Shown in pieces: positions 1-6,823 of a DNA stretch of 11,304 bases. The stretch comes from Eubacterium sp. (lineage in GTDB: Bacteria > Bacillota > Clostridia > Lachnospirales > Lachnospiraceae), in NCBI GenBank assembly GCA_017616955.1, contig JAFZXD010000206.1, positions 1 through 11,304 on the forward strand, given 5' to 3'. Each line of letters begins with the position of its first letter. The stretch's first letter is position 1. The notes under the pieces are model-generated. The model was not told the origin of the DNA, searched no databases, and saw nothing but the letters and a program-made list of their open reading frames with translations. Made by a program: the position numbers and the translations under genes.

Positions 1-718
1 CAGCAAATACGAGCTGGCACTCTGTATTTACATTTACCTTAGCAACTCCCATAGAGATTGCCTTCTTGATCTGCTCATCAGGAATTCCTGATCCACCGTG
101 AAGTACGAGTGGTGTATTTCCGATTTCAGCCTTAACAGCTTCGAGTACCTGGAACTGAAGTCCTTCCCAGTTATCAGGATACTTACCGTGGATGTTACCG
201 ATACCACAAGCAAGCATATCAACACCAAGGTCATTTACCATCTTGCACTCTGCAGGATCTGCACACTCACCTGTTGATGAAACTCCGTCTTCTTCACCAC
301 CGATTCCACCAACTTCAGCTTCAAGTGAGATACCCTTTTCGCGGCAAATAGCAACGAGCTCTTTTGTCTTAGCGATGTTCTCATCGATTGGAAGTGATGA
401 ACCGTCGAACATTATAGATGTAAATCCAGCCTCGATACAAGCCTTAGCACCTTCATATGAACCATGATCAAGGTGAAGTGCAACAGGCACTGTGATTCCG
501 AGTGACTCATCCATAGCCTTAACCATAGCTGCAACTGTTTTAAATCCTGTCATGTACTTTCCGGCACCTTCTGATACTCCAAGTATAACAGGAGTCTTAA
601 GCTCCTCACACTCAAGCAGAATTGACTTTGTCCACTCAAGGTTGTTGATGTTGAACTGTGCAACAGCGTATCCGCCTGCAACTGCCTTTTCAAGCATTTC
701 CTTAGCTGAAACTAACAT
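1..718 (-). CDS. fba: Class II fructose-1,6-bisphosphate aldolase, 5' part (gene runs off the left edge)
   Basis: Catalyses the reversible cleavage of fructose-1,6-bisphosphate to dihydroxyacetone phosphate and glyceraldehyde-3-phosphate in cytoplasmic glycolysis and gluconeogenesis. I translated the minus strand from an ATG at 716-718, preceded by a perfect GGAGGT at 725-730. 239 residues are visible and the reading frame is still open at base 2; family members of this type are about 280-310 aa, so roughly the last 50-70 residues are missing. Seen in the sequence: LHLDHG at residues 81-86 (catalytic Asp84 and zinc ligand His85), EAEVGGIGGEEDG at 133-145, GNIHGKY at 174-180 (His177), LHGGSG at 206-211 (His207), and the phosphate-binding NVNTE at 229-233. 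These are the zinc and substrate-binding signatures of class II aldolases. Codon use is strongly biased (GGT, GCT, AAG), as expected of a highly expressed gene. Identification is firm; the C-terminus cannot be judged. Confidence 0.96.
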   Translation of the reverse strand, partial: MLVSAKEMLEKAVAGGYAVAQFNINNLEWTKSILLECEELKTPVILGVSEGAGKYMTGFKTVAAMVKAMDESLGITVPVALHLDHGSYEGAKACIEAGFTSIMFDGSSLPIDENIAKTKELVAICREKGISLEAEVGGIGGEEDGVSSTGECADPAECKMVNDLGVDMLACGIGNIHGKYPDNWEGLQFQVLEAVKAEIGNTPLVLHGGSGIPDEQIKKAISMGVAKVNVNTECQLVFA

Positions 719-750
719 TTTGTTACCTCCGTATATTATATTTACATACA

Positions 751-776
751 GTTGCCCGGCCATACGACCGGGCGAC
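751..776 (-). other. GC-rich hairpin in the fba 5' leader
   Basis: A 9-bp stem (751-759 with 768-776, one G-T wobble, otherwise GC-rich) closes an 8-nt loop. On the minus strand it lies between the fba promoter and the fba ribosome binding site, about 20 nt upstream of the latter. No T-run follows it in either direction, so it does not look like an intrinsic terminator. It would sit near the 5' end of the predicted transcript and could protect the mRNA; that role is inference. Confidence 0.55.
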
Positions 777-797
777 TACATTCAAATCGCAAAAATG

Positions 798-826
798 ATT
801 ATAACCCAAACCTCTACATTACACAA
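798..826 (-). promoter_or_regulatory. Sigma-A type promoter of fba
   Basis: Minus-strand TTGTGT (-35, at 821-826), a 17-bp spacer and a perfect TATAAT (-10, at 798-803). Predicted transcription start is near 791, giving a leader of about 70 nt that holds the 751-776 hairpin. The -35 box adjoins the weak terminator of the upstream gene. Confidence 0.7.
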
Positions 827-829
827 CCG

Positions 830-850
830 AAAAAGTTAAAGTAATTTAAC
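830..850 (-). terminator. Weak intrinsic terminator after the BI-1 family gene
   Basis: On the minus strand GTTAAA-TTAC-TTTAAC forms a 6-bp, AT-rich stem with a 4-nt loop, followed directly by five T. It starts 8 bases after the BI-1 stop codon. Position and T-run fit a terminator, but the stem is weak, so some read-through into fba is possible. Confidence 0.4.
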
Positions 851-857
851 AAGATAC

Positions 858-1898
858 TTATTTTCTCTTTCCGAGAAGTTTGAGAAGACGGATGAACAGA
901 TTGATGAAATCAAGATAAAGATCCATAGCTCCGTACAGTCCCAGTACATTATCCGACATACCTGTTCTCTTTTTTGACAATCTGATAATCTTATTTACAT
1001 CATAAGCTGTATACAGAACGAATATCAATATTCCTATAATGGTAACGATGAAATCCATCGCACTTGAACCGATAAAGAAATTAATTATCGAACCGATCAG
1101 AATTCCTATAAGACCTGCAAGGAGAATAGTTCCAAGCTTTGAAAGGTCGAGGCTTGTTACAGCTCCAAATATTGCCATAACAGCGAAAACTGCTGCTGTC
1201 ATAAAGAATACACTTACAATAGATGAAAGCTTAAATGCAAGGAATATAACCGACAGCGTTAATCCGTTAACTGCAGCAAACGTGAAAAACAAAATTGCTG
1301 ACAATGTCAAATCATTTCTGTTCATAGCAGTTGTACAAGCGATCACAAGAACAAACTCTATAATAGCGCATATAATGAACGGTGCTCTTCCTGCTCCCCA
1401 GAACAACTCTACCATTGTTGGTGAAGATGCAACGAGAAGTGATGTGATACCTGTAATAAGAAGTGCTATAAACATATAGAGAAATGTCTTAGTAAGCACT
1501 GAAGTAACATCCATGATATTGTAAGAAGATGTACTTGTATAAGGATCATTTAAATCATCAGGATAGTATGGATTCTGGTTTGAAGGATCTGCAAATGCAG
1601 CACCATAATATCCCTGCATATTCTGTACCTGATCAAACTGATCAACCGGCTGCTGTCCGTAAGGATTTGCATTTGGCTGTCCATAAGGTGTTTGTCCGTA
1701 TGGAGTTGCCTGGCCATATGGGGTTTGCTGGCCATATGCATTCACATCCTGCTGACCATAAGAATTAAAATTCTGCTGGCCATATGGTGTCTGTTGGCCA
1801 TATGGATTCTGGCCATAAGATGTCTGGCCGTATGGATTAACACTCTGCTGGTTGAGTGAATTATCCACCCCTTGACTATTGTCTCTTTTAAGTTCCAT
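858..1898 (-). CDS. Bax inhibitor-1 (YetJ/YccA-like) membrane protein with a Tyr-Gly-Gln repeat N-terminus
   Basis: 346 aa, ATG at 1896-1898 after AAGGAGG at 1907-1913. Two parts are visible. Residues 21-83 hold ten YGQ repeats (NPYGQ, TPYGQQ and variants), and residues 84-127 continue as a polar Asn/Asp/Tyr-rich linker. Residues 135-346 are the integral membrane BI-1 domain, with hydrophobic stretches near 139-158, 172-192, 199-222, 227-248, 256-278, 281-300 and a C-terminal hydrophobic helix. The motifs YTAYDVNKI (Asp300) and LYLDFINLF (Asp330) match the places of the Asp171/Asp195 pair of B. subtilis YetJ, a pH-sensitive calcium leak channel. The domain is therefore probably intact and may move Ca2+ or other cations; substrate is inference. 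The gene begins 33 bases after the thioesterase stop and is probably co-transcribed with it. The low-complexity tail is the odd part. Confidence 0.93.
   Translation of the reverse strand: MELKRDNSQGVDNSLNQQSVNPYGQTSYGQNPYGQQTPYGQQNFNSYGQQDVNAYGQQTPYGQATPYGQTPYGQPNANPYGQQPVDQFDQVQNMQGYYGAAFADPSNQNPYYPDDLNDPYTSTSSYNIMDVTSVLTKTFLYMFIALLITGITSLLVASSPTMVELFWGAGRAPFIICAIIEFVLVIACTTAMNRNDLTLSAILFFTFAAVNGLTLSVIFLAFKLSSIVSVFFMTAAVFAVMAIFGAVTSLDLSKLGTILLAGLIGILIGSIINFFIGSSAMDFIVTIIGILIFVLYTAYDVNKIIRLSKKRTGMSDNVLGLYGAMDLYLDFINLFIRLLKLLGKRK
1650..1838 (-). repeat. Tandem Tyr-Gly-Gln coding repeat
   Basis: Ten YGQ units at protein residues 21-83 of the BI-1 family gene, encoded by imperfect DNA repeats of the TATGGCCAG type. 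Unit spacing varies (5-8 residues) and the codons differ synonymously (TAT/TAC, GGC/GGA/GGT, CAG/CAA), so this is not a freshly expanded perfect array. The frame is preserved throughout. Confidence 0.9.
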
Positions 1899-1931
1899 AA
1901 TTACTTCCTCCTTAATTTAAGTAGTAAATTA

Positions 1932-2417
1932 TTAGAATCCCTCGACTCTTCTTTGTCTACGGATTTCAAGTCTTTTCATAGCGCCTTCCCATTCTGCCTT
2001 CTCAGCCTCAGTTTCCGGTTTAAGCCCGAATCTGAGTGGCAGCGGACGGCCTTTTTCATTGACATACACTTCTGTAAAGTAAGCTCTGTTAATAACGCGT
2101 CTCTGACCGGTTTCTCTGTCTTCTTCATAGACATCTACGCGAACCTCCATGGAAGTTCTTCCAACGTATGTAAGCTTCGCTCTGATGACTATAATATCGT
2201 TGATAAATGCCCCCTTCTTGAACTGAAGGTTATCTATGGCAGCGGTTGTAACATATCCGCCACAATGTCTGGTTGCTGCTATTCCTGCAACCTCATCCAT
2301 CCATTCCATCAGACGACCACCGAAGAGACGTCCGTTTCCATTTATATCTTCATACTGAATACACTTGTGCCATTCTGTACGTGATTCTTCTACTGACTTT
2401 AAACGTTCGTATGCCAT
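1932..2417 (-). CDS. Hotdog-fold acyl-CoA thioesterase (YciA/ACOT-like)
   Basis: 161 aa from ATG 2415-2417. A TTG five codons upstream (2430-2432) is also in frame, but the only ribosome-binding-like sequence, GGAAAG, lies within those five codons, just ahead of the ATG, so I prefer the ATG. The protein should hydrolyse acyl-CoA thioesters to free acid and CoA in the cytoplasm. Evidence: the hotdog signature DINGNGRLFGGRLMEWMDE, with Asn26 and Asp41 (ATG numbering) at the usual active-site places, then the strand pattern AAIDNLQFKKGAFIND and VIRAKLTYVGRTSMEV typical of the family, and a charged C-terminal helix. Length is normal for a single-hotdog subunit, which normally oligomerises. It lies 21 bases after the HD-protein gene and 33 bases before the BI-1 gene, suggesting an operon. 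Chain-length preference cannot be read from the sequence. Confidence 0.9.
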   Translation of the reverse strand: MAYERLKSVEESRTEWHKCIQYEDINGNGRLFGGRLMEWMDEVAGIAATRHCGGYVTTAAIDNLQFKKGAFINDIIVIRAKLTYVGRTSMEVRVDVYEEDRETGQRRVINRAYFTEVYVNEKGRPLPLRFGLKPETEAEKAEWEGAMKRLEIRRQRRVEGF

Positions 2418-2438
2418 AACTACACTTTCCAAATATCT

Positions 2439-3683
2439 TTATTCTTCACCATCCGAATCTACTACGGATGCAAAATATCTGGCTCCTTCTTTTCTTACTT
2501 CTTCATCTCTTATGGAGTAGATATCATCATAATTCTGAATCAGAAGACCTGCGATATATCTTGAAAGCGCTCCCGTCTCAACATAATCAGCAAGTGTCTG
2601 AATTACTTCTTCTCTCGACATTCCCTGTCTGTAAGATCTTATCTCAGCTACAGCAGAAAAGATGTCGGCTACAGCTATTATACGAGCACCCATAGGGATG
2701 TCATCTGCAGCAAGCCCGAAAGGATAACCATATCCATTCAGTTTTTCATGATGAAGTGATGCCCAGCTGCTTATAAGTTCAAATCCCGGAATTCCGCTAA
2801 GGAGTAGATATGTATAGTATGCATATTCCTTAACTACATTGAATTCCTCATCCGTGAGCTTATCACTCTTCTCAAGAATAGCCTTGGGAACCTTCAGCTT
2901 ACCGACATCATGAAGATATCCGGCAATCATCATCATCTTACATTCATCTTCGGACATACCCATGATTTCCGCAAGTCTTACAGCTGTAGCGGCTACACCG
3001 CATGAATGCATCGCTGTATACTGACTTCTGAAATCGATGATACGTGACATAAACTTCGAAAGAACTATAACGTCATCCAATGTTACATCGTTACTGTCCG
3101 ATATATAGGAAAGAAATACATCCGGTTGATGAAGTGCTTCAAACCATATATATTCCTTCTCTGACATTTTAAGGAAACTTTCAACAACACCTTCCGAAAG
3201 CTCTCCGTTTGAAAGCTCCGAAACAGTATCGCATATATCCTGAACCTGGTTAAGAGCTGCATCAGCCGGATTAAGCATCGCTGATACTTTCGCAGCCAGA
3301 TTGATAATCTGTGAGAAAACAGCATACTTAGGAAGTTCATTCAGAGCAACTCCCGCATAAGATTCTCTGCAGGCGTTAAATATATCTCTGATATATGAAA
3401 GTTTCTGCACGTCACCGACAAGTCCGACACCTGCCTTCGACAATTCATAAAAGCTATATTCTGTTCCTTCCTTTTCCGGAAGAAAAACGGAACCTATATC
3501 ATAAAGCAAAGCACCATATATGAGTTCTGACTTTTCATCCCCTGAGTAACCCATTGCATCGCCTATCTGATAAGCCAAATATGCAACCTGTTGATGGTGC
3601 ATCGGTTTTCCGGCACTAAGAAGGTTCATTGCCTCTGCAAACTTCTCAACAATAGCCCTCATATTAGTAATCTTCTTCTCCAT
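2439..3683 (-). CDS. Tandem HD-domain protein with a degenerate first copy and an HD-GYP-like second copy
   Basis: 414 aa, ATG at 3681-3683 with AGGAGGT at 3689-3695. No signal peptide or membrane segment is seen, so it is probably cytoplasmic. The second half (about 205-385) is HD-GYP-like: His226, LHDVGK (His258-Asp259, Lys262), HHEKLNGYGYP (His311-His312, Gly-Tyr-Pro) and AVAD (Asp340). Active HD-GYP proteins hydrolyse cyclic di-nucleotides such as c-di-GMP. Two canonical positions differ: the metal-binding His normally in a K-x-H-P motif is Tyr287 (VKEYAYYTY), and the Asp of the usual DIFDA is Ser343. The first half (about 22-160) keeps the same layout in eroded form: LYDIG in place of LHDIG, and no HHE...GYP. 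It may therefore be a sensor or pseudo-enzyme rather than a full phosphodiesterase; that is inference. It heads the probable operon with the thioesterase and BI-1 genes. Confidence 0.85.
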   Translation of the reverse strand: MEKKITNMRAIVEKFAEAMNLLSAGKPMHHQQVAYLAYQIGDAMGYSGDEKSELIYGALLYDIGSVFLPEKEGTEYSFYELSKAGVGLVGDVQKLSYIRDIFNACRESYAGVALNELPKYAVFSQIINLAAKVSAMLNPADAALNQVQDICDTVSELSNGELSEGVVESFLKMSEKEYIWFEALHQPDVFLSYISDSNDVTLDDVIVLSKFMSRIIDFRSQYTAMHSCGVAATAVRLAEIMGMSEDECKMMMIAGYLHDVGKLKVPKAILEKSDKLTDEEFNVVKEYAYYTYLLLSGIPGFELISSWASLHHEKLNGYGYPFGLAADDIPMGARIIAVADIFSAVAEIRSYRQGMSREEVIQTLADYVETGALSRYIAGLLIQNYDDIYSIRDEEVRKEGARYFASVVDSDGEE

Positions 3684-3721
3684 ATGTAACCTCCTATATT
3701 CCTATAGTATCCCCGTCACCC

Positions 3722-3740
3722 CGATTTCATTTAGAAATCG
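3722..3740 (-). other. Small hairpin in the leader of the HD-protein gene
   Basis: A perfect 7-bp inverted repeat (3722-3728 with 3734-3740) around a 5-base loop. It lies just downstream of the predicted -10 box on the minus strand, near the start of the transcript. On the minus strand it is followed by G-rich rather than T-rich sequence, so it is not a convincing terminator for pyrC. Operator or leader hairpin are both possible. Confidence 0.35.
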
Positions 3741-3746
3741 TTAATT

Positions 3747-3755
3747 ATTATACCA
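3747..3755 (-). promoter_or_regulatory. Extended -10 promoter of the HD/thioesterase/BI-1 cluster
   Basis: Minus-strand TGG followed by a perfect TATAAT (3747-3752, TG at 3754-3755) is an extended -10 element. No good -35 is seen 16-18 bases upstream, which such promoters tolerate. The predicted start is near 3740, at the edge of the 3722-3740 hairpin. No clear terminator separates pyrC from this point, so read-through from pyrC may also contribute. Confidence 0.5.
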
Positions 3756-3827
3756 CATTTACTGCTTTCATGGTACATAAATCTACGTATTTCCGCGGCA
3801 AGATTGATTATAACGTATAAAATAAAC

Positions 3828-5126
3828 TCAATTACTATGATATGCTATCTTGCCCGCACATATGGTATAGTGAACTTTTCCCGGAAGTTTCCATCCTGTA
3901 AATGGAGTATTTTCTGCTTTGGATGCGTAGTCCCCGGCTACCCATTCCTCGTCTTCTCCGAATATCACTATATCTGCAGGTGCTTCCGTCTGAAGACTTC
4001 CCGGAACCATCCTGTATAGTTCTGCCGGTGCCTTACTCATAAGCTCCATAAGTTTAATAAGTGATATATGTCCCGGCTTAACAAGCGAAAGGATTCCCAA
4101 ACCAAGCGAAGTCTCAAGCCCCGTTATTCCGCTTGGTGCAAGTTCCATACTTCTTTCCTTTTCTTCTTTGGAATGAGGAGCATGATCTGTAACTATCATA
4201 TCGATAGTTCCATCCTTTATTCCTTCTATTATAGCCATTCGATCTGATTCCTCTCTGAGAGGAGGATTCATTCTGGCATATGTTCCGTACTTAAGTACCG
4301 CATCCTCGGTAAGTGTAAAGTGATGAGGTGTTGCTTCTGCATGAACATCAGCGCCGAGTTTTTTGGCAGCTCTTACGAATTCAACACTGTTTTTCGAGCT
4401 GATATGCTGAATACAGAGTGTTGCTCCGGTACTTATTGCAAGTGCCACATCTCTGGCAACCATTACATCCTCCGCTGTACGTGATGCACCACCGTATCCA
4501 AGCTCTTCTGAAACTTTTCCCATATTTACGCCGGGCTGTTTTACAAAAAGAGGATCTTCTTCATGAAGACTTACAGGAAGGTCCAGCTCTCTTGCTTTAA
4601 CAAGCGCTTTATACAGAACCTTCTCATCCATTATCGGAAGTCCGTCATCGGTAAAGCCGGCCGCTCCTGCTTCTGCGAGAGCGTCCATATCTACGAGTTC
4701 ATTTCCCTTCATGCCCTTCGTAACCGTTGCAGTCTGAATAACATGAATCGGAGTTTTCTCACCTTTTTCCTGTATATATTTCAGGGTTTCAAGGTTGTCC
4801 ACAACAGGTTTTGTATTCGCCATACATACCACTGTCGTGAATCCACCTCTTGCCGCCGCAGCAGCACCTGTTTCTATGTCTTCTTTATATGTAAAGCCCG
4901 GATCTCTGAAATGCACATGAGTATCAACCAGTCCCGGAGCCACGACAAGCCCGGTTGCATCGATTACTTTCACATCACTTTCAGCAATATCGTATTTTGC
5001 TTTAACCTCTTCTATATCCAGATTAGGTCCTGCGCCTGCTATAAAGCTATCCACTATAGCTACATCACCGACCGTATCCATACCTGTTACAGGGCATACA
5101 AGCCTACCGCCCTTAATGTATATCAT
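3828..5126 (-). CDS. pyrC: Dihydroorotase (multifunctional-type PyrC)
   Basis: 432 aa from ATG 5124-5126; an in-frame GTG directly before it (5127-5129) is equally usable, since GGAGG at 5137-5141 is 10 bases from the ATG and 7 from the GTG. The enzyme cyclises N-carbamoyl-L-aspartate to dihydroorotate, step three of pyrimidine synthesis, in the cytoplasm. Metal-site motifs seen (ATG numbering): DTHVHFRDPG with His70 and His72, HEED with His188, IQHIS with His241, ATPHH near 266-269, and the catalytic TDHAPHS with Asp314. ARGGFTTV and MANTKP near 93-107 are also typical. Length is normal for the Gram-positive type. No other pyr gene lies beside it, so it stands outside a pyr operon here. The short upstream region shows no PyrR attenuator that I can recognise. 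Confidence 0.96.
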   Translation of the reverse strand: MIYIKGGRLVCPVTGMDTVGDVAIVDSFIAGAGPNLDIEEVKAKYDIAESDVKVIDATGLVVAPGLVDTHVHFRDPGFTYKEDIETGAAAAARGGFTTVVCMANTKPVVDNLETLKYIQEKGEKTPIHVIQTATVTKGMKGNELVDMDALAEAGAAGFTDDGLPIMDEKVLYKALVKARELDLPVSLHEEDPLFVKQPGVNMGKVSEELGYGGASRTAEDVMVARDVALAISTGATLCIQHISSKNSVEFVRAAKKLGADVHAEATPHHFTLTEDAVLKYGTYARMNPPLREESDRMAIIEGIKDGTIDMIVTDHAPHSKEEKERSMELAPSGITGLETSLGLGILSLVKPGHISLIKLMELMSKAPAELYRMVPGSLQTEAPADIVIFGEDEEWVAGDYASKAENTPFTGWKLPGKVHYTICAGKIAYHSN

Positions 5127-5182
5127 CACTTAGTCACCTCCCGATTGCTGTATCTTAATATATCTTATAAATATATCAGAAA

Positions 5183-5208
5183 TGTGAAATATAGTACAGC
5201 ATTTCACA
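5183..5208. promoter_or_regulatory. Inverted repeat between pyrC and the ylmH-like gene, possible operator
   Basis: A perfect 8-bp inverted repeat, TGTGAAAT (5183-5190) and ATTTCACA (5201-5208), is separated by 10 bases. It lies in the 148-base divergent region, immediately upstream of the ylmH-like -35 box and about 55 bases upstream of the pyrC start codon. It resembles a regulator half-site arrangement (TGTGA...TCACA is the Crp/Fnr type core), but the half-site spacing here is wider than the Crp/Fnr operator. No good pyrC promoter was found on the minus strand. The binding protein is unknown. Confidence 0.4.
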
Positions 5209-5213
5209 AACTA

Positions 5214-5242
5214 TTGTTAACGCAGTCCAACGAGTATATAAT
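5214..5242 (+). promoter_or_regulatory. Sigma-A type promoter of the ylmH-like gene
   Basis: TTGTTA (5214-5219), a 17-bp spacer and a perfect TATAAT (5237-5242). The predicted start is near 5249, leaving a leader of about 30 bases that carries the GGAG ribosome binding site at 5267-5270. Confidence 0.7.
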
Positions 5243-5277
5243 ATACAGCAAAAGTTTCTTAATCTTGGAGAAGAATA

Positions 5278-6054
5278 ATGGACACCGGATTAGATGTCAA
5301 AAAAAGACTAAATGAATTAGCAGACAAAGCATATCGCGAAAACCGATATGTCTTTACCGATTTTTTAAATATATCTCAACTCTCCGCTTATCATGAAATG
5401 AAGAAGGACTTTATCCAGACAGGAAGTTCTCTGTTCGGCGGATGTCCTGAATGCGAACGGTGTGTTGTACGTTTCGGATTCGAAGAAGTTCTTGGATATG
5501 ACCAGCCTTTCCCTATTGCCGTACTACGTATTGCTCCGGTGAATCCCAAGTATGCAGAAAAGCTGACTCACAGAGATTATCTGGGTTCAGTAATAGGTCT
5601 CGGTCTCGAAAGAGAAAAGATCGGTGATATAATCATTAAGAATTCAGATGATCCCAAGAAGGGACAGATCGCATATATTTTCGTTATAGACAGCATAGCT
5701 GATTATATAATAGAAAATCTAAGCTATGTAAAACATACACATGTTTCTGTCATACTTTCGAACAGTATTCCCGAAGAAGCTCGTCCTCACCTCGAGGAGG
5801 AATCTATCATAGTAAGCTCTAACCGACTGGATGCTATCATCTCTAGAATATATAAACTCTCACGCGACAGCGCTCTGAAGCATATAACTGAAGGAAAGGT
5901 CTTCGTCAACGGGATAACAAGAACCGAAAATGCCAAGCCTCTTAAAGATGGCGATGTCGTATCAGTACGAGGGATGGGAAAGTTCATCATGACCGGTGTG
6001 GGCGGAACGACCAAAAAAGATAAGATATATATAAATATACAGAAATACATTTAA
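5278..6054 (+). CDS. ylmH: S4-domain RNA-binding protein, YlmH family
   Basis: 258 aa, ATG at 5278 with GGAG at 5267-5270. The N-terminal ~165 residues match the YlmH-type domain (VFTDFL near 25-30, FGG at 53-55, the HRDYLGSVIGLGLEREKIGDI block at about 98-118). Residues ~180-240 form an S4 RNA-binding domain (SNRLDAIISRIYKLSR, then GKVFVNG, KPLKDGDVVSVRG). YlmH proteins bind ribosomal RNA/tRNA; in Bacillus YlmH has been linked to division and to rescue of stalled 50S subunits in ribosome quality control. In many Firmicutes it lies beside sepF and divIVA, but here it is a single gene with its own promoter and terminator. Odd feature: Cys56, Cys59 and Cys62 (CPECERC) stand where relatives usually have a GGYxxAER-like sequence. 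Confidence 0.92.
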   Translation: MDTGLDVKKRLNELADKAYRENRYVFTDFLNISQLSAYHEMKKDFIQTGSSLFGGCPECERCVVRFGFEEVLGYDQPFPIAVLRIAPVNPKYAEKLTHRDYLGSVIGLGLEREKIGDIIIKNSDDPKKGQIAYIFVIDSIADYIIENLSYVKHTHVSVILSNSIPEEARPHLEEESIIVSSNRLDAIISRIYKLSRDSALKHITEGKVFVNGITRTENAKPLKDGDVVSVRGMGKFIMTGVGGTTKKDKIYINIQKYI

Positions 6055-6086
6055 AAAGACCGACAGTGCAAAACCGTCGGTCTTTT
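6054..6086. terminator. Bidirectional intrinsic terminator between the ylmH-like gene and rubrerythrin
   Basis: An 11-bp stem (6054-6064 with 6076-6086, core GACCGAC/GTCGGTC) with an 11-nt loop. On the plus strand it is followed by TTTT and soon by a six-T run; on the minus strand by TTTTTAA. It starts at the ylmH-like stop codon and lies 30 bases beyond the rubrerythrin stop, so it can serve both convergent genes. Confidence 0.9.
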
Positions 6087-6115
6087 ATCATTTTTTAGAT
6101 CACTCTATATAAGAT

Positions 6116-6775
6116 TTAGTAATTCTCAGCATTTACTTCAAAGAAGCTCTGTGGATGTGCACATGCAGGGCAAACTTCAGGAGCCTTTGTTCCAACAACA
6201 ATATGACCACAGTTGCGGCACTCCCATACCTTAACTTCGCTCTTTGCAAATACTTCCTGAGCCTCTACGTTATGAAGAAGGGCTCTGTATCTTTCCTCAT
6301 GATGCTTCTCAATAGCTGCAACGAGTCTAAACTTCTCAGCGAGTTCAGGGAATCCTTCCTCATCAGCTGTCTTTGCAAATCCATCATACATATCTGTCCA
6401 CTCATAGTTCTCACCATCAGCAGCAGCCTTAAGATTTGCAGCAGTATCTCCAAGCTCTCCGAGCTCTTTGAACCACATCTTAGCATGTTCCTTCTCATTA
6501 TCAGCTGTCTTAAGGAACAGAGCCGCAATCTGCTCATATCCTTCCTTCTTTGCAACTGAGGCAAAATAAGTATATTTATTTCTTGCCTGTGACTCACCGG
6601 CAAATGCTGTCTGAAGATTCTTCTCTGTCTGTGTTCCTGCATATTTACTTCCTGAAGCAGGGGCATCCTCTATAAGTTCAAGGCTTTCTACACCCACTCC
6701 GCAAACAGGGCATACAGGTGTTTCACCCTCAGCGACCTCGAAAATCTCCCCACATATCTTACATCTGTATTTCAT
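6116..6775 (-). CDS. Rubrerythrin with a rubredoxin-like domain at both ends
   Basis: 219 aa, ATG at 6773-6775 with AGGAGG at 6783-6788. Rubrerythrins reduce hydrogen peroxide to water in the cytoplasm of anaerobes, using electrons passed through a rubredoxin-type iron centre. Domains in order: a short N-terminal CxxC...CxxC rubredoxin-like knuckle (Cys5, Cys8, Cys22, Cys25); the ferritin-like di-iron four-helix domain (~46-175) with FAGES (Glu61), EKEH (Glu94, His97), the YEWTDMY helix (~124-130) and EKHH (Glu156, His159); and a C-terminal rubredoxin domain (Cys186, Cys189, Cys202, Cys205, ending CAHPQSFFE). Classical rubrerythrin has only the C-terminal rubredoxin and 'reverse' rubrerythrin only the N-terminal one, so this has both. 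It is a single gene between a shared terminator and a divergent promoter region. Identification is firm; the double layout is visible directly. Confidence 0.95.
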   Translation of the reverse strand: MKYRCKICGEIFEVAEGETPVCPVCGVGVESLELIEDAPASGSKYAGTQTEKNLQTAFAGESQARNKYTYFASVAKKEGYEQIAALFLKTADNEKEHAKMWFKELGELGDTAANLKAAADGENYEWTDMYDGFAKTADEEGFPELAEKFRLVAAIEKHHEERYRALLHNVEAQEVFAKSEVKVWECRNCGHIVVGTKAPEVCPACAHPQSFFEVNAENY

Positions 6776-6823
6776 AGTTAAGCCTCCTCTGATTTATTAT
6801 TTTGTTCTATAACGAACACTGTT

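Noticed and set aside
1039..1479. Plus-strand 146-codon open frame opposite the BI-1 domain
   Set aside because: Antisense shadow of the membrane domain; no ribosome binding site and no recognisable fold.
1650..1838. Possible CRISPR array or satellite in the TGGCCATATGG repeats
   Set aside because: The units are short, unevenly spaced and keep one reading frame (YGQ); there are no unique spacers. It is a protein-coding repeat.
1872..2384. Plus-strand 170-codon open frame opposite the thioesterase gene
   Set aside because: Antisense to a well-supported hotdog protein, with low-complexity Phe/Ser composition and no start signal.
2418..2432. TTG start at 2430-2432 for the thioesterase
   Set aside because: No ribosome binding site precedes it, and the GGAAAG between it and the ATG at 2415-2417 better supports the ATG.
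5130..5213. PyrR-type attenuator ahead of pyrC
   Set aside because: The region is short and AT-rich and has neither a terminator/antiterminator pair nor a recognisable PyrR-binding loop.
4563..5315. Plus-strand 250-codon open frame opposite pyrC
   Set aside because: It lies antisense to a clear dihydroorotase, has no ribosome binding site, and its predicted protein is Cys/His/Tyr/Ile-rich without any family resemblance; it is a shadow of pyrC.
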